A stretch of DNA of 64,000 nt, taken from CAVQRC01 sp963715045. GTDB taxonomy: Bacteria; Planctomycetota; Planctomycetia; Pirellulales; Lacipirellulaceae. Shown here one piece after another: positions 27,570 through 36,602 of the stretch; the first letter of the stretch is position 1, and each line of letters begins with the position of its first letter. Location of the stretch: positions 1-64,000 of the forward strand of contig CAVQRC010000017.1 in NCBI GenBank assembly GCA_963715045.1. Reading direction: 5' to 3'. The translations under genes were made by a program, and so were the position numbers. Under the pieces are notes generated by a model that was not told the DNA's origin, searched no databases, and was given only the letters and a program-made list of their open reading frames with translations.

Positions 27570-30227
27570 CTACCCCACGCGCACGTCGAACGTGAACTCG
27601 CTGCCGTCGTAGTCGATTTTGACGAGGGCGCCTTCTTGTTGCTCACCACGCAAGAGTTCGGTCGCGAGCGGGTTCTGGATCTGCTGCTGGATCACGCGTT
27701 TGAGCGGCCGCGCGCCGTAGCTGGGGTCGTAGCCGGCCGCGGCGACTTCATTGCGGGCTGCGGCGGTGACCTCGAGGCCCAGTCCGCGGTCGGCGAGCAT
27801 CTTCTCGAGCCGCGTGATCTGCAAATCGACGATCTTGCGGATTTCGTCGCGGTTGAGTGGATGGAACACGATCACTTCGTCGACGCGGTTGAGGAACTCC
27901 GGCAGGAACCGGACGCGGAGTGCTTCATCGACTGCATTCTGCAGCTGCTCGTCGCTGCCGCCTTCGGACGCGAGTTGCTGGATCATCTGACTTCCGACGT
28001 TTGAAGTCATCACGATGATCGTGTTCGTGAAGTCGACAGTGTGTCCATGGTTGTCGGTCAAACGTCCATCATCGAGGACCTGGAGGAGGATATTGAAGAC
28101 GTCGCGGTGTGCCTTTTCGATTTCGTCGAGGAGGACGACGGAATAGGGACGGCGGCGGACGGCCTCGGTGAGTTTGCCTCCTTCCTCATAGCCGATGTAA
28201 CCGGGCGGGGCACCGATGAGTCGACTCACGGTGTGCTTCTCCATGAATTCGCTCATGTCGAGCCGGACCATCGCGTTCTCGTCGTCGAACATCGTCTGGG
28301 CGAGCGCTTTGCAGAGTTCGGTTTTTCCCACGCCGGTGGGGCCGCAGAAGATGAACGAGCCGATCGGGCGATCGGGGTCCTGCAGTCCGCTGCGGCTGCG
28401 GCGGACGGCGTTGGCCACGGCTTCGACCGCCTCGTCCTGGCCGATCACGCGTTGGTGGAGCCGTTCTTCGAGCACGAGGAGTTTTGCCCGCTCGGTTTCC
28501 ATCATCCGAGACACCGGCACGCCGGTCCAGGCACTGACGACTTCGGCGATTTCATCGGGGCCGACTTCCTGGCGGAGGAGCCGTCGTTGACCACGGTCGC
28601 TGGCCTGCTGGCTGGCGGCCCGTTCAGCCTGGGTCCGCTCTACCTCTTCGAGATGGCGGGCAAGTTCTTTCCGCTTGACGTCGAGTTCATAGAGTTGCTG
28701 GTACTGCTCCTCGGCAATGGGCTCTCCGGACGCCTGTTTGTCGCGGATACCGGCCGAGAGCTGGTCGACCTGGCGCTGGATTTCTTCCATCCGCGCCTGG
28801 ACGTCGGCGGCGTCGCCGAGGCCGAGCTTTTCCGCTTCCCATTGCTCGCGGAGGCTGGCCAGTTCGCGGCGGAGTTTCTCGAGTTCGTCATTGATCTCGA
28901 CGAGCCGCTGCTGGGCATGCTCTTCGGTTTCTTCGGCGAGTTGGCGGGCGGCGAGTTCGAGTTGCGTGATCCGCCGCTGCACCTGGTCGATTTCCTCGGG
29001 CACACTCTGCAGTTCCATGGCCAGGCGGCTGGTTGCCTCGTCCATGAGGTCGATCGCCTTGTCGGGAAGAAAGCGGTCGGCGATGTAGCGGCTGGAGAGT
29101 TCGGCAGCGGCGACGAGGGCGGAGTCTTTGATCTTCACGCCCTTGTGATGGGCTTCGTAGCGGGGCTTCAGGCCGCGGAGGATGGCCAGCGTATCTTCGA
29201 CGGACGGCTCTCCGACGAAAACCGGCTGAAACCGCCGTTCGAGGGCGGCGTCCTTTTCGATGTACTTGCGGTACTCATCGAGCGTGGTCGCGCCGATGCA
29301 CTTGAGTTCGCCGCGTGCCAGGGCCGGCTTGAGCAGGTTGGCCGCGTCGCTGCTGCCCTCGGCCTGACCGGCACCGACGACCGTGTGGAGTTCGTCAATG
29401 AACAGAATGATCGAGCCGCCGGCGTCCTGGATTTCACGGAGGACGGCTTTGAGGCGTTCTTCGAACTCGCCGCGAAACTTCGTGCCGGCGACCAGCGCAC
29501 CCATATCCAGAGCCACCACCCGCTGATTCTTCAGGCTTTGCGGCACGTCGTTCTGCACGATTCGCAGCGCCAGGCCTTCGGCGATCGCCGTTTTGCCCAC
29601 CCCCGGTTCGCCGATCAGCACCGGGTTGTTCTTGGTTCGTCGGCTGAGAACCTGGATGACGCGGCGAATCTCCTGATCACGTCCGATGACCGGGTCGAGC
29701 TTGCCCTCTTTAGCTCGCTCTACCAAGTCGATGCCATACTTCTCGAGGGCCTGAAACGTTCCCTCGGGCGACTGCGTCGTCACCCGGGCACTGCCGCGGA
29801 CACTCTGGAGGGCAGAAAGCAACTCCTGCTCGGTGACGGCGTTGAGCTGGAGCGTATCCTTGGCCTTCGACGGAGTCTTGGCCAACGCCAGCAGCAGATG
29901 TTCGGTCGAGACGAATTCGTCTCGCATCTGAGTGGCCAACTGCTGAGATGCTTCGAGCACCTGTGCCAGTCCGCGGCCGGGTTGCGGAGGGGCAGCGCCC
30001 TGGGAAGACGGCAAATGGCCCAGTTCGGAAGTCACGATCGACACCAACTGATCGAGGTTGACTCCCACCTTTTCCAACACCGGTCGCACGATGCCCTCAG
30101 GCTCTTCGAGCAACGACTGCAGCAGGTGCAGGGGCGTGATCTCAGGGTGGCCACGTTCCTGGGCCGAGGACTGCGCCCGCCCTACCGACTCCTGGGCCTT
30201 GATCGTCAGTTTGTTGATATCGAACAT
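27570..30227 (-). CDS. clpB: ClpB, AAA+ protein disaggregase
   Basis: An 885-residue protein from the ATG at 30227 (MFDINKLTIKAQESV); upstream in-frame codons lie within dnaK and are ignored. It has the double-Clp N-domain, a first AAA+ domain with GEPGVGKTA and IILFIDELHTVVGAG, a long coiled-coil middle domain (about residues 400-540, EEIDQVQRRITQLE and following), and a second AAA+ domain with GPTGVGKTE and VVLLDEIEKAH. The C-terminus includes GARPLKRVIQQQIQNPLA. It rescues aggregated proteins with ATP and works with DnaK. The gene starts 13 bases after the dnaK stop, so dnaK-clpB form an operon. No insertion or damage is visible. Confidence 0.97.
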   Translation of the reverse strand: MFDINKLTIKAQESVGRAQSSAQERGHPEITPLHLLQSLLEEPEGIVRPVLEKVGVNLDQLVSIVTSELGHLPSSQGAAPPQPGRGLAQVLEASQQLATQMRDEFVSTEHLLLALAKTPSKAKDTLQLNAVTEQELLSALQSVRGSARVTTQSPEGTFQALEKYGIDLVERAKEGKLDPVIGRDQEIRRVIQVLSRRTKNNPVLIGEPGVGKTAIAEGLALRIVQNDVPQSLKNQRVVALDMGALVAGTKFRGEFEERLKAVLREIQDAGGSIILFIDELHTVVGAGQAEGSSDAANLLKPALARGELKCIGATTLDEYRKYIEKDAALERRFQPVFVGEPSVEDTLAILRGLKPRYEAHHKGVKIKDSALVAAAELSSRYIADRFLPDKAIDLMDEATSRLAMELQSVPEEIDQVQRRITQLELAARQLAEETEEHAQQRLVEINDELEKLRRELASLREQWEAEKLGLGDAADVQARMEEIQRQVDQLSAGIRDKQASGEPIAEEQYQQLYELDVKRKELARHLEEVERTQAERAASQQASDRGQRRLLRQEVGPDEIAEVVSAWTGVPVSRMMETERAKLLVLEERLHQRVIGQDEAVEAVANAVRRSRSGLQDPDRPIGSFIFCGPTGVGKTELCKALAQTMFDDENAMVRLDMSEFMEKHTVSRLIGAPPGYIGYEEGGKLTEAVRRRPYSVVLLDEIEKAHRDVFNILLQVLDDGRLTDNHGHTVDFTNTIIVMTSNVGSQMIQQLASEGGSDEQLQNAVDEALRVRFLPEFLNRVDEVIVFHPLNRDEIRKIVDLQITRLEKMLADRGLGLEVTAAARNEVAAAGYDPSYGARPLKRVIQQQIQNPLATELLRGEQQEGALVKIDYDGSEFTFDVRVG

Positions 30228-30240
30228 GAGTTCTGCGGCG

Positions 30241-32163
30241 CTACGACTCCTTGACCTCGAATTCGGCGTCGACGACATCGTCGTCACCGGATGCCGCGCC
30301 ACTGTCTGCGGTCGACGTCTGGCCGCCCTCGCCGCCGGGTGTGCCGCCGGCCTGGGCGGACGATTCGTAGATCGCCTTGCTCATTGCGTGGGCGGCCGTC
30401 TCGAGTTCGCCTAACGCGCTCTTGATCGCGTCGGCATCGTCTTCCTTGGCCCGGTCTCGGACCTTGGTGACGGCGGCCTCGACGGCCGATCGGTCGGCGT
30501 CAGTGAGTTTGCCGCCCGATTCCTTGATGGTTTTCTCGACGTCGTAGCACATGCTCTCAGCGCGGTTGCGGGCTTCGATCAGTTCCCGCTTCTTCTTGTC
30601 TTCGGCCGCATGGGACTCGGCGTCGTCCTGCATCCGCTTGATCTCTTCCTCGGAGAGGCCACTCGACTGCTCGATGCGGACCGTCTGCTCTTTGCCGGTG
30701 CCGAGATCCTTCGCGGAAACGTTGAGAATTCCGTTGGCATCGATGTCGAACCTGACTTCGATCTGCGGAACGCCGCGGGGCGCGGGGGGAATCCCCTCGA
30801 GGTTGAACTGTGACAGCAGCCGGTTGTCGTTCGCGAGTTCGCGCTCGCCCTGAAAGACCCGGACCGTCACTGCCGTCTGATTATCTTCGGCCGTACTGAA
30901 AACCTGCTTCCGCTCGGTCGGAATCGTGGTGTTCCGTTCGACGAGCTTGGTCATCACTCCGCCCAGCGTTTCGATACCCAGCGACAAGGGCGTCACGTCG
31001 AGCAGCAGAATGTCCTGCACTTCCCCCGACAGCACACCACCCTGGATGGCCGCGCCGATCGCCACGACTTCGTCCGGATTCACACCCTTGTGGGGATCCT
31101 TGCCAAACACGTCTTTGACAAGCTGTTGAACCTTCGGGATCCGCGTCGAGCCGCCCACCAGCACGACTTCGTCAATATCGGCCGGCTTGAGCTTCGCATC
31201 GGACATGGCCTTTTCGACGGGCCCACGGCACCGCTCGATCAGGGGGTCGACGAGCTTCTCGAATTCCGCCCGGCTGATGCTCATCTGCAAGTGCTTCGGA
31301 CCGGCCGCGTCGGCCGTGATGAAGGGCAGGTTGATATCGGTGGATTGGGCCGAGCTGAGTTCCTTCTTGGCCTTTTCGCACGCTTCCTGAAGTCGCTGCA
31401 GCGCCATCTGGTCGGTACGCAGATCGATCCCCTGTTCTTTCTTGAACGCGTCGGCCACATGATTGATGAGGGCGTCGTCGAAATCGTCACCCCCGAGATG
31501 CGTATCGCCATTGGTCGAGATCACGCGAAACACGCCGTCGGCGACTTCGAGGATCGAAACGTCGAAGGTCCCGCCACCGAGGTCGAACACGCAGATCTGT
31601 TCCTGGGTCTTCTTGTCCAGCCCGTAGGCCAGCGACGCAGCGGTTGGCTCGTTGATAATCCGGGCGACCTCGAGTCCGGCGATCTGTCCGGCGTCCTTGG
31701 TCGCCTGTCGCTGGGCGTCGTTGAAATAGGCCGGCACGGTGATGACGGCTTTGTTCACCTTGTGGCCCAGGTAGGCCTCGGCAGACTCTTTGAGTTTGCG
31801 GAGGGTCTTGGCCGAGATCTCCGGCGGCGTGAATTCCTCGTTGCCGACCTTGACTTTCACGTAGTCCTCGGGCCCGCCGACGATTTCGTAGGGAACCATC
31901 TTCTCTTCGTTGGCCACTTCGCTGTGGCGGCGACCCATGAATCGCTTGACCGAGTACACGGTCTTGGCCGGATTGGTGACCGCCTGTCGCCGAGCCGGTT
32001 CGCCCACGAGAACCTCGCCCTTATCCGTGAACGCCACCACGCTGGGGGTCAGGCGGTTGCCCTCGGGGTTCGGAATGACTTTCGCCTCTTTACCTTCCAT
32101 CACCGAAACGACCGAATTGGTCGTGCCGAGATCGATACCGATAATGCGTTCACCGGAAGCCAT
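30241..32163 (-). CDS. dnaK: DnaK (Hsp70) chaperone
   Basis: A 640-residue protein from the ATG at 32163, with AAGGAGCATCTC upstream. The signatures are complete: IIGIDLGTTNSVVSV, VFDLGGGTFDVSIL, EPTAASLAYG and VLVGGSTRIPKVQQLV. The substrate domain (VTPLSLGIETLGG) is followed by a lid and an acidic tail ending DVVDAEFEVKES, close to the canonical EEVD-like bacterial end. It folds and protects proteins in an ATP cycle with DnaJ and GrpE, neither of which is encoded in the window. clpB follows 13 bases after its stop. The 312-base upstream gap shows no CIRCE element (TTAGCACTC-N9-GAGTGCTAA), so heat-shock control is probably by another route. Confidence 0.98.
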   Translation of the reverse strand: MASGERIIGIDLGTTNSVVSVMEGKEAKVIPNPEGNRLTPSVVAFTDKGEVLVGEPARRQAVTNPAKTVYSVKRFMGRRHSEVANEEKMVPYEIVGGPEDYVKVKVGNEEFTPPEISAKTLRKLKESAEAYLGHKVNKAVITVPAYFNDAQRQATKDAGQIAGLEVARIINEPTAASLAYGLDKKTQEQICVFDLGGGTFDVSILEVADGVFRVISTNGDTHLGGDDFDDALINHVADAFKKEQGIDLRTDQMALQRLQEACEKAKKELSSAQSTDINLPFITADAAGPKHLQMSISRAEFEKLVDPLIERCRGPVEKAMSDAKLKPADIDEVVLVGGSTRIPKVQQLVKDVFGKDPHKGVNPDEVVAIGAAIQGGVLSGEVQDILLLDVTPLSLGIETLGGVMTKLVERNTTIPTERKQVFSTAEDNQTAVTVRVFQGERELANDNRLLSQFNLEGIPPAPRGVPQIEVRFDIDANGILNVSAKDLGTGKEQTVRIEQSSGLSEEEIKRMQDDAESHAAEDKKKRELIEARNRAESMCYDVEKTIKESGGKLTDADRSAVEAAVTKVRDRAKEDDADAIKSALGELETAAHAMSKAIYESSAQAGGTPGGEGGQTSTADSGAASGDDDVVDAEFEVKES

Positions 32164-32475
32164 GAGATGCTCCTTGCGAGTTGATTTTTGCTGCAGATTT
32201 GCCCGTGCCAGGCGCGATTCGGCACCCCGAGCAGTGTGGCCCGCCAAGTTGCAAAGACCGTGCCAGTGCCCGCGGTGCGAATCGAATTCTCAGGATATGG
32301 GGGCGAAACCGAACGGATATGAGTGTTTTTCGGCATCCTCTGGGAGCGGTTCAGCAAGCTGGCTGCAGCCGGGCTGCCATTTTGACGGGCTGCCTGGCGA
32401 CACCCAGGCCTGGTGCCCGTTTGGCGGTTTCGGGGGTGGGCTACAACTGGGTGCCACTCTGGCGTACAAAGCGGC
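32164..32475. other. 312-bp divergent intergenic region, dnaK / pheA
   Basis: The promoters of two divergent genes must lie here. No CIRCE box and no strong sigma-70 pair were recognised. An inverted repeat GTGCC-N10-GGCAC at roughly 32202-32222 is the only dyad noticed, and it may be chance. Confidence 0.5.
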
Positions 32476-33630
32476 ATGGCCAAGAAGAAATCCGCTCGAT
32501 CCAAGCGTCCTACCACCCGCCCGGCGGCCGCAGAGGTGCCCGGTGAGAAGCCGGCTCCGGCGACGCTGGCGACGCTCCGCCGTGAGATTGACCGGCTCGA
32601 TCGGGAATTGCTCTCGCAGATCAATGCGCGGGCCGAGCTGGGTCGTCGCATCGCGGAAATCAAGGACGGCCAGGGCAACGGCTTGTACGCGCCCGAGCGA
32701 GAGGAGGAAATCCTCCAGCAGGTGGTCCAGGGGAACCCGGGGCCACTGAGTGACGCGTCGGTACGGGCCGTATTTCGGGAGCTGGTCAGTGGCACGCGGG
32801 CGGTCGAGACGCCCCTCCGGGTCGCCTTTCTAGGGCCCGAATACAGCTACAGCCACCTGGCCGCGATCGAGAGATTCGGCCAGAGTGCCGAGCTCGTGCC
32901 GGTCGGTTCGATTGCCGCCGTATTCGAAGAAGTCGAGCGGAGCCATGCCCAGTTCGGGCTGGTTCCGATCGAAAACTCGACGGACGGCCGCGTTGCCGAT
33001 TCACTCGATTGCATCTCCAGATCACCGGTCCGGATCTGCGGAGAGGTTCCCTTGAGAATTCACCATTGTCTGCTGGGAATCGGTGAGCGGAAGGATCTCC
33101 GTCAGATCTACAGCAAGCCCCAGGCGTTGTCGCAGTGCCGCAACTGGCTGGCCAGGCACGTACCCGCCGCGCAGTTGACCGCCGTCGAGAGCACCTCGGC
33201 GGCGGCGCGGCTGGCCAGCGAGAATGCCTCCGTGGCGGCGGTCGCCAGCGAACAGGCAGGCATCAACCACCATCTCAAGGTCCTCGCCCGAAACATCGAA
33301 GACAATCCGGACAATGTGACGCGGTTCGCCGTGATCAGTGATCGAGGTGCCGAACGGACCGGGGCCGACAACACGTCGCTGTGGTTCGAGATTTCGCACG
33401 AACCAGGTGCCCTCGCCGACGCGATGGGCGTGTTCAAACGCAATCGCCTGAACATGACGTGGATCGAGTCGTTTCCGATTCCCGGGAGTCGCGGCCGGTA
33501 CCTGTTTTTTGTCGAGTTTGAGGGCCATCCGACCGAGTTGCGGGCAAAGCGGGCGATTGATGCCTTGCGTAAGAAAGCGGTGCGGTTGGAAATTCTTGGA
33601 TCGTATGCCAGGATGTCGCCCGTTGGTTGA
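32476..33630 (+). CDS. pheA: Chorismate mutase / prephenate dehydratase
   Basis: A 384-residue protein from the ATG at 32476. After a Lys-rich leader comes an AroQ chorismate-mutase domain (about residues 30-110: LRREIDRLDRELLSQINARA, RRIAEIK, ERAEEIL-type helix). The prephenate dehydratase domain follows (RVAFLGPEYSYSHLAA, GLVPIENSTDGRVADSLD, NVTRFAVISDRG with the TRF motif), then a C-terminal ACT domain (FEISHEPGALADAMGVFKRN, TWIESFPIPG) that senses phenylalanine. It makes phenylpyruvate from chorismate. The gene is alone on its strand between dnaK and tpiA and is followed by a short tandem repeat. Feedback inhibition by Phe is expected from the ACT domain. Confidence 0.95.
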   Translation: MAKKKSARSKRPTTRPAAAEVPGEKPAPATLATLRREIDRLDRELLSQINARAELGRRIAEIKDGQGNGLYAPEREEEILQQVVQGNPGPLSDASVRAVFRELVSGTRAVETPLRVAFLGPEYSYSHLAAIERFGQSAELVPVGSIAAVFEEVERSHAQFGLVPIENSTDGRVADSLDCISRSPVRICGEVPLRIHHCLLGIGERKDLRQIYSKPQALSQCRNWLARHVPAAQLTAVESTSAAARLASENASVAAVASEQAGINHHLKVLARNIEDNPDNVTRFAVISDRGAERTGADNTSLWFEISHEPGALADAMGVFKRNRLNMTWIESFPIPGSRGRYLFFVEFEGHPTELRAKRAIDALRKKAVRLEILGSYARMSPVG

Positions 33631-33637
33631 CGCGGGG

Positions 33638-33710
33638 CCTGGGACTCTGGGACTCTGGGACTCTGGGACTCTGGGACCTGGGACACTGGGACACTGGGAC
33701 ACTGGGACTG
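33638..33710. repeat. Short tandem repeat GGGACTCTG / GGGACACTG
   Basis: About eight copies of a 9-base unit lie just after the pheA stop (33630) and before tpiA (33769): four GGGACTCTG, then GGGACCTG and three GGGACACTG. It resembles the GGGAGACTGG arrays at 10.7 and 23.9 kb. Confidence 0.9.
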
Positions 33711-33768
33711 CGTTGAGAGAGGGTTTTGAGCATTTGCGTTGGTTCGATCCAGATCGAGGACATATCCG

Positions 33769-34524
33769 ATGAGAAAGTTGTTGATTGCCGGTAATTGGAA
33801 GATGAACATGCGTCGCGAGACGGCACGGGCACTGGCCTCGGCCGTGGCGGCGGGCGCCGCCGATGTGGCCCATGTCGATCTGCTCATCTGTCCGACGAAT
33901 CTGCATTTGTGCGACGTGGTCGCGGCAGTCGGGGACGCGGCGGTCGCGGTAGGGGCTCAGAACCTATATCCCGCCGCGGACGGTGCTTTTACGGGGGAGA
34001 TCAACGCGGCGATGCTGAAGGATTGCGGCGCCCGCTACGTGATCCTCGGGCATAGCGAGCGGCGGCACATCCTCGGCGAGACCAGCGGCGAGGTCAGCGT
34101 TAAAGCCAAAGCGGCCCTCGACGAGGGTCTGATCCCCATCGTTTGCGTGGGCGAGAAGCTTGAAGAGCGCGAGGCCGGCAGCACTGCGGATGTGATCCGC
34201 GAGCAGTTCATGGGCTCGCTGGCGGACGTCAGCGGCGATGAGATCACCCGTGTGGTTCTGGCTTACGAACCCGTATGGGCCATCGGGACCGGCAAAGTGG
34301 CCACTCCCGACCAGGCCGAAGAGGTTCACGCCGACCTTCGCAAGCTGATTGGTGAGCGTTACAATGCCGCAGCCGCGGAAGCGGTTCGGATCCTGTACGG
34401 CGGCAGCGTGAAACCCGACAATGCGGCCGACCTTCTGGGGCGGGAGCCTATCGACGGGGCACTGATCGGCGGAGCGAGCCTCAAAGCGGGAGATTTTCTC
34501 GCGATTGCCGCGGCGGGCCGTTGA
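33769..34524 (+). CDS. tpiA: Triosephosphate isomerase
   Basis: A 251-residue protein, the normal length, with GAGGAC before the ATG. Active-site residues are in place: the Lys in LLIAGNWKMNMRR, His in YVILGHSERR, and Glu in AYEPVWAIGTGK; the phosphate loop is GGSVKPDNAADLL. It interconverts dihydroxyacetone phosphate and glyceraldehyde-3-phosphate in glycolysis and gluconeogenesis. It opens the tight plus-strand series tpiA-secG-yicC-gmk-rpoZ-coaC-coaB, being 90 bases from secG. No irregularity is seen. Confidence 0.98.
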   Translation: MRKLLIAGNWKMNMRRETARALASAVAAGAADVAHVDLLICPTNLHLCDVVAAVGDAAVAVGAQNLYPAADGAFTGEINAAMLKDCGARYVILGHSERRHILGETSGEVSVKAKAALDEGLIPIVCVGEKLEEREAGSTADVIREQFMGSLADVSGDEITRVVLAYEPVWAIGTGKVATPDQAEEVHADLRKLIGERYNAAAAEAVRILYGGSVKPDNAADLLGREPIDGALIGGASLKAGDFLAIAAAGR

Positions 34525-34614
34525 TACCCAACACTCAATCAATCACAAGGCCTCCGAGAAGACCGTTGCTCCAGACCATGGGGCCTGTCGGGGGCGAGGA
34601 GTTGAATCGCTGCC

Positions 34615-34980
34615 ATGCTTGAAGTGCTGTTCATCCTGTTGCTGTCGGTGGCGGCTATTTTCATGATCCTGCTGATTCTCGTGCAGCGGGGACGCGGGGG
34701 AGGCCTCGCCGGAGCGCTCGGCGGGATGGGCGGATCCAGTGCGTTCGGCGCCAAGGCCGGCGACGCGTTTACCAAGATCACGATCGTGACGGCGACTCTC
34801 TGGATTCTGCTGTGCGTGGTATCGGTAAAAATCTTTTCAGTGCAAAGCGACAGCCCGATCGACGTGGGGGAAGGCGCTGGACCCGCTGCCGCGACAGTGA
34901 CGGCCGATGGGGAGGAATCGCCCGCGGCGGACAGCTCCGGAGATACCCCTGCCGACGCTCCAGGCGGCGACGGAAACTGA
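34615..34980 (+). CDS. secG: SecG, protein-export channel subunit
   Basis: A 121-residue protein, typical in length for SecG. Two transmembrane helices flank the conserved cytoplasmic loop: LFILLLSVAAIFMILLILVQ, then RGRGGGLAGALGGMGGSSAFG, then ITIVTATLWILLCVVSVKIF. The C-terminal tail is acidic and low in complexity (AADSSGDTPADAPGGDG), as in many planctomycete SecG proteins. It associates with SecY/E to help the translocon. GAGGAG lies 12 bases before the ATG. It is 90 bases after tpiA and 166 bases before yicC. Confidence 0.95.
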   Translation: MLEVLFILLLSVAAIFMILLILVQRGRGGGLAGALGGMGGSSAFGAKAGDAFTKITIVTATLWILLCVVSVKIFSVQSDSPIDVGEGAGPAAATVTADGEESPAADSSGDTPADAPGGDGN

Positions 34981-35132
34981 AGGCTCTAAAAGAAGTGCGG
35001 AAGTGTTGCCCGGTATCGCCCGAGCTTGTTGCTCGCAGTGCCGTTCCCCGGGGGCGACCGTTCCAGCCGGTAAGTGGAACGAGCTGTCCTGGCGGCCGGA
35101 TCCATCATGAGCGGGTTGGCAGGAAGCGTCCC

Positions 35133-35140
35133 GAGGAGGA
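35133..35140 (+). promoter_or_regulatory. Strong ribosome site fixing a TTG start for yicC
   Basis: GAGGAGGA lies 6-7 bases before TTG at 35147, but about 19 bases before the next ATG (35159). The TTG therefore looks like the true start. It also gives the family-standard MxxSMTGFG beginning. Confidence 0.75.
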
Positions 35141-35146
35141 ACTTGA

Positions 35147-36025
35147 TTGCTGCTGAGCATGACCGGTTTTGGCGACGCGCGGCACGAGAGCGACACCCTG
35201 TCGGTCGTGGTGGAGATTCGTGCCGTCAACAGCCGCTTCTTCAAGATCTCGACGCGAACTTCGGAGGGTTACGCGGCCCTCGAGCCAAAAGTCGAAACGT
35301 TGCTGCGTAGCGCCGTGCGCCGCGGTACGCTGCAGGTTCAACTGAGAATCCACCGCAAGGGAGCCGAGGAGTACGAGCTCAACGTTCCCCTCGTCGAAGC
35401 CTATCTCGATCAGTTGGCAGCGCTTCGTGAGAAGTGGCACCTCAACGAGCAAATTCAACTCGAAACGATCCTCTTACTTCCCGGCGCGGTGCAGCAGGCC
35501 GTGGGCAATCAATCCGCGGAGGACGACTGGCCGGTGATCGAGCGGGTACTCGTCGAGGCCGTCGACACGCTCAATGGGATGCGGTCCCTCGAAGGGGAAG
35601 CCACCGCGGCCGATCTTCGCAGTCACTGTGAGATCATTCGGGAGCGGCTCGACGACATCCAGAGCCGTAGCCCGATCGTGGCGGCCCAGTACGAGCAACG
35701 ACTCGCCGAGCGGGTCAACCGCTCGCTGGAGAAGCTCGAAGTGACGGTCGAGCCCGCCGAACTCGTGCGGGAAGTCAGCCTGTTTGCCGACCGGTCCGAC
35801 ATCGCCGAAGAAGTCGTCCGGCTCAGAAGCCATCTCGAACAGTTCGAGAGTTCCCTCGAGCTTTCCGAGAGCGCGGGACGGAAACTGGACTTCATCACCC
35901 AGGAAATGGGACGAGAGACCAACACGATTGGCTCCAAAGCCAACGACACGCAGATTGCCCGGGATGTGGTCGAGATCAAGACGGCCCTGGAGAGAATCCG
36001 GGAGCAGATCCAGAACGTCGAATGA
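35147..36025 (+). CDS. yicC: YicC-family endoribonuclease
   Basis: A 292-residue protein, read from TTG at 35147 (LLSMTGFG...), the start supported by the ribosome site and by the family N-terminus MIxSMTGYG. Motifs are VVEIRAVNSRFFKIS near the start, GRRGTLQVQL-type strand, a long helical middle, and the conserved end KLDFITQEMGRETNTIGSKA plus VVEIKTALERIREQIQN. The family includes E. coli YicC and Bacillus YloC, RNases that target small RNAs or mRNA; activity here is by homology. Its TGA overlaps the gmk start (ATGA), so the two are translationally coupled. Genes for this RNase and guanylate kinase are neighbours in very many bacteria. Confidence 0.94.
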   Translation: MLLSMTGFGDARHESDTLSVVVEIRAVNSRFFKISTRTSEGYAALEPKVETLLRSAVRRGTLQVQLRIHRKGAEEYELNVPLVEAYLDQLAALREKWHLNEQIQLETILLLPGAVQQAVGNQSAEDDWPVIERVLVEAVDTLNGMRSLEGEATAADLRSHCEIIRERLDDIQSRSPIVAAQYEQRLAERVNRSLEKLEVTVEPAELVREVSLFADRSDIAEEVVRLRSHLEQFESSLELSESAGRKLDFITQEMGRETNTIGSKANDTQIARDVVEIKTALERIREQIQNVE

Positions 36026-36599
36026 GCGCGGTTATGCCGGGACAGCTGGTTGTCATTTCGGGACCGTCGGGCGTCGGCAAGAGCACGGTCGTCGAGCAGC
36101 TTCTGGAAAGGTATCGCGGTCGACTCAAGATGAGCGTTTCGGCGACGACTCGCCCGCCGCGCCCCGGAGAGCGAGATGGCGCGGCCTATTACTTTCTCAG
36201 CGACGAAGAGTTTCGCCGCAAACGCGAGGCCGGCGAGTTCCTTGAGTGTTTCGAGGTCTTCAGCCGCGGCTACTGGTACGGCACGCTCGACAGTGAGGTC
36301 CGCCCTAGTCTCCAGGAGGGGAAATGGGTACTCTTAGAAGTCGATGTGCAGGGGCGCTGGCGGTGATGCGCAGGTATCCCGACGCGGAGAGCATCTTTCT
36401 CCGACCCGCATCGCTCGAAGAACTGGAGCGTCGGCTCCGGCAGCGGAAGACCGATAGTGAAGAGGCCATTCAGCGGCGACTGGCGGTCGCCCGGCAGGAA
36501 CTCGAGCAAGCCCATCACTACCGCCACGAAGTCATCAACGACACCGTCGTAAAGGCGGTGGAGCAAATCAGTCAGATTCTTGAGCAACGAGGTATCTAA
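36022..36599 (+). CDS. gmk: Guanylate kinase, one frameshift in a G-run
   Basis: The frame from 36022 encodes the GMP-kinase front half: VVISGPSGVGKSTVVEQLL (P-loop), TTRPPRPGERDGAAYYF, and VLLEVDVQG, then fails at RWR and a stop at 36366. One extra G in the run GGGG at 36351-36354 restores LLEVDVQGALAVMRRYPDAE and the back half with IFLRPASLEELERRL, ending EQISQILEQRGI at 36599. The restored length is about 193 residues, normal for the enzyme. It converts GMP to GDP and is normally essential, so a genuine break is unlikely and a missing base in the assembly is probable. It overlaps yicC and lies 3 bases from rpoZ. Confidence 0.93.
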
Positions 36600-36602
36600 T
36601 CG

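Noticed and set aside
28041..30254. A 737-codon open frame on the plus strand opposite clpB
   Set aside because: It mirrors clpB codon by codon; the product has no family features and is typical of antisense frames in high-GC coding DNA.
32199..32225. CIRCE operator upstream of dnaK
   Set aside because: The only dyad found (GTGCC-N10-GGCAC) does not match the conserved CIRCE sequence or spacing.
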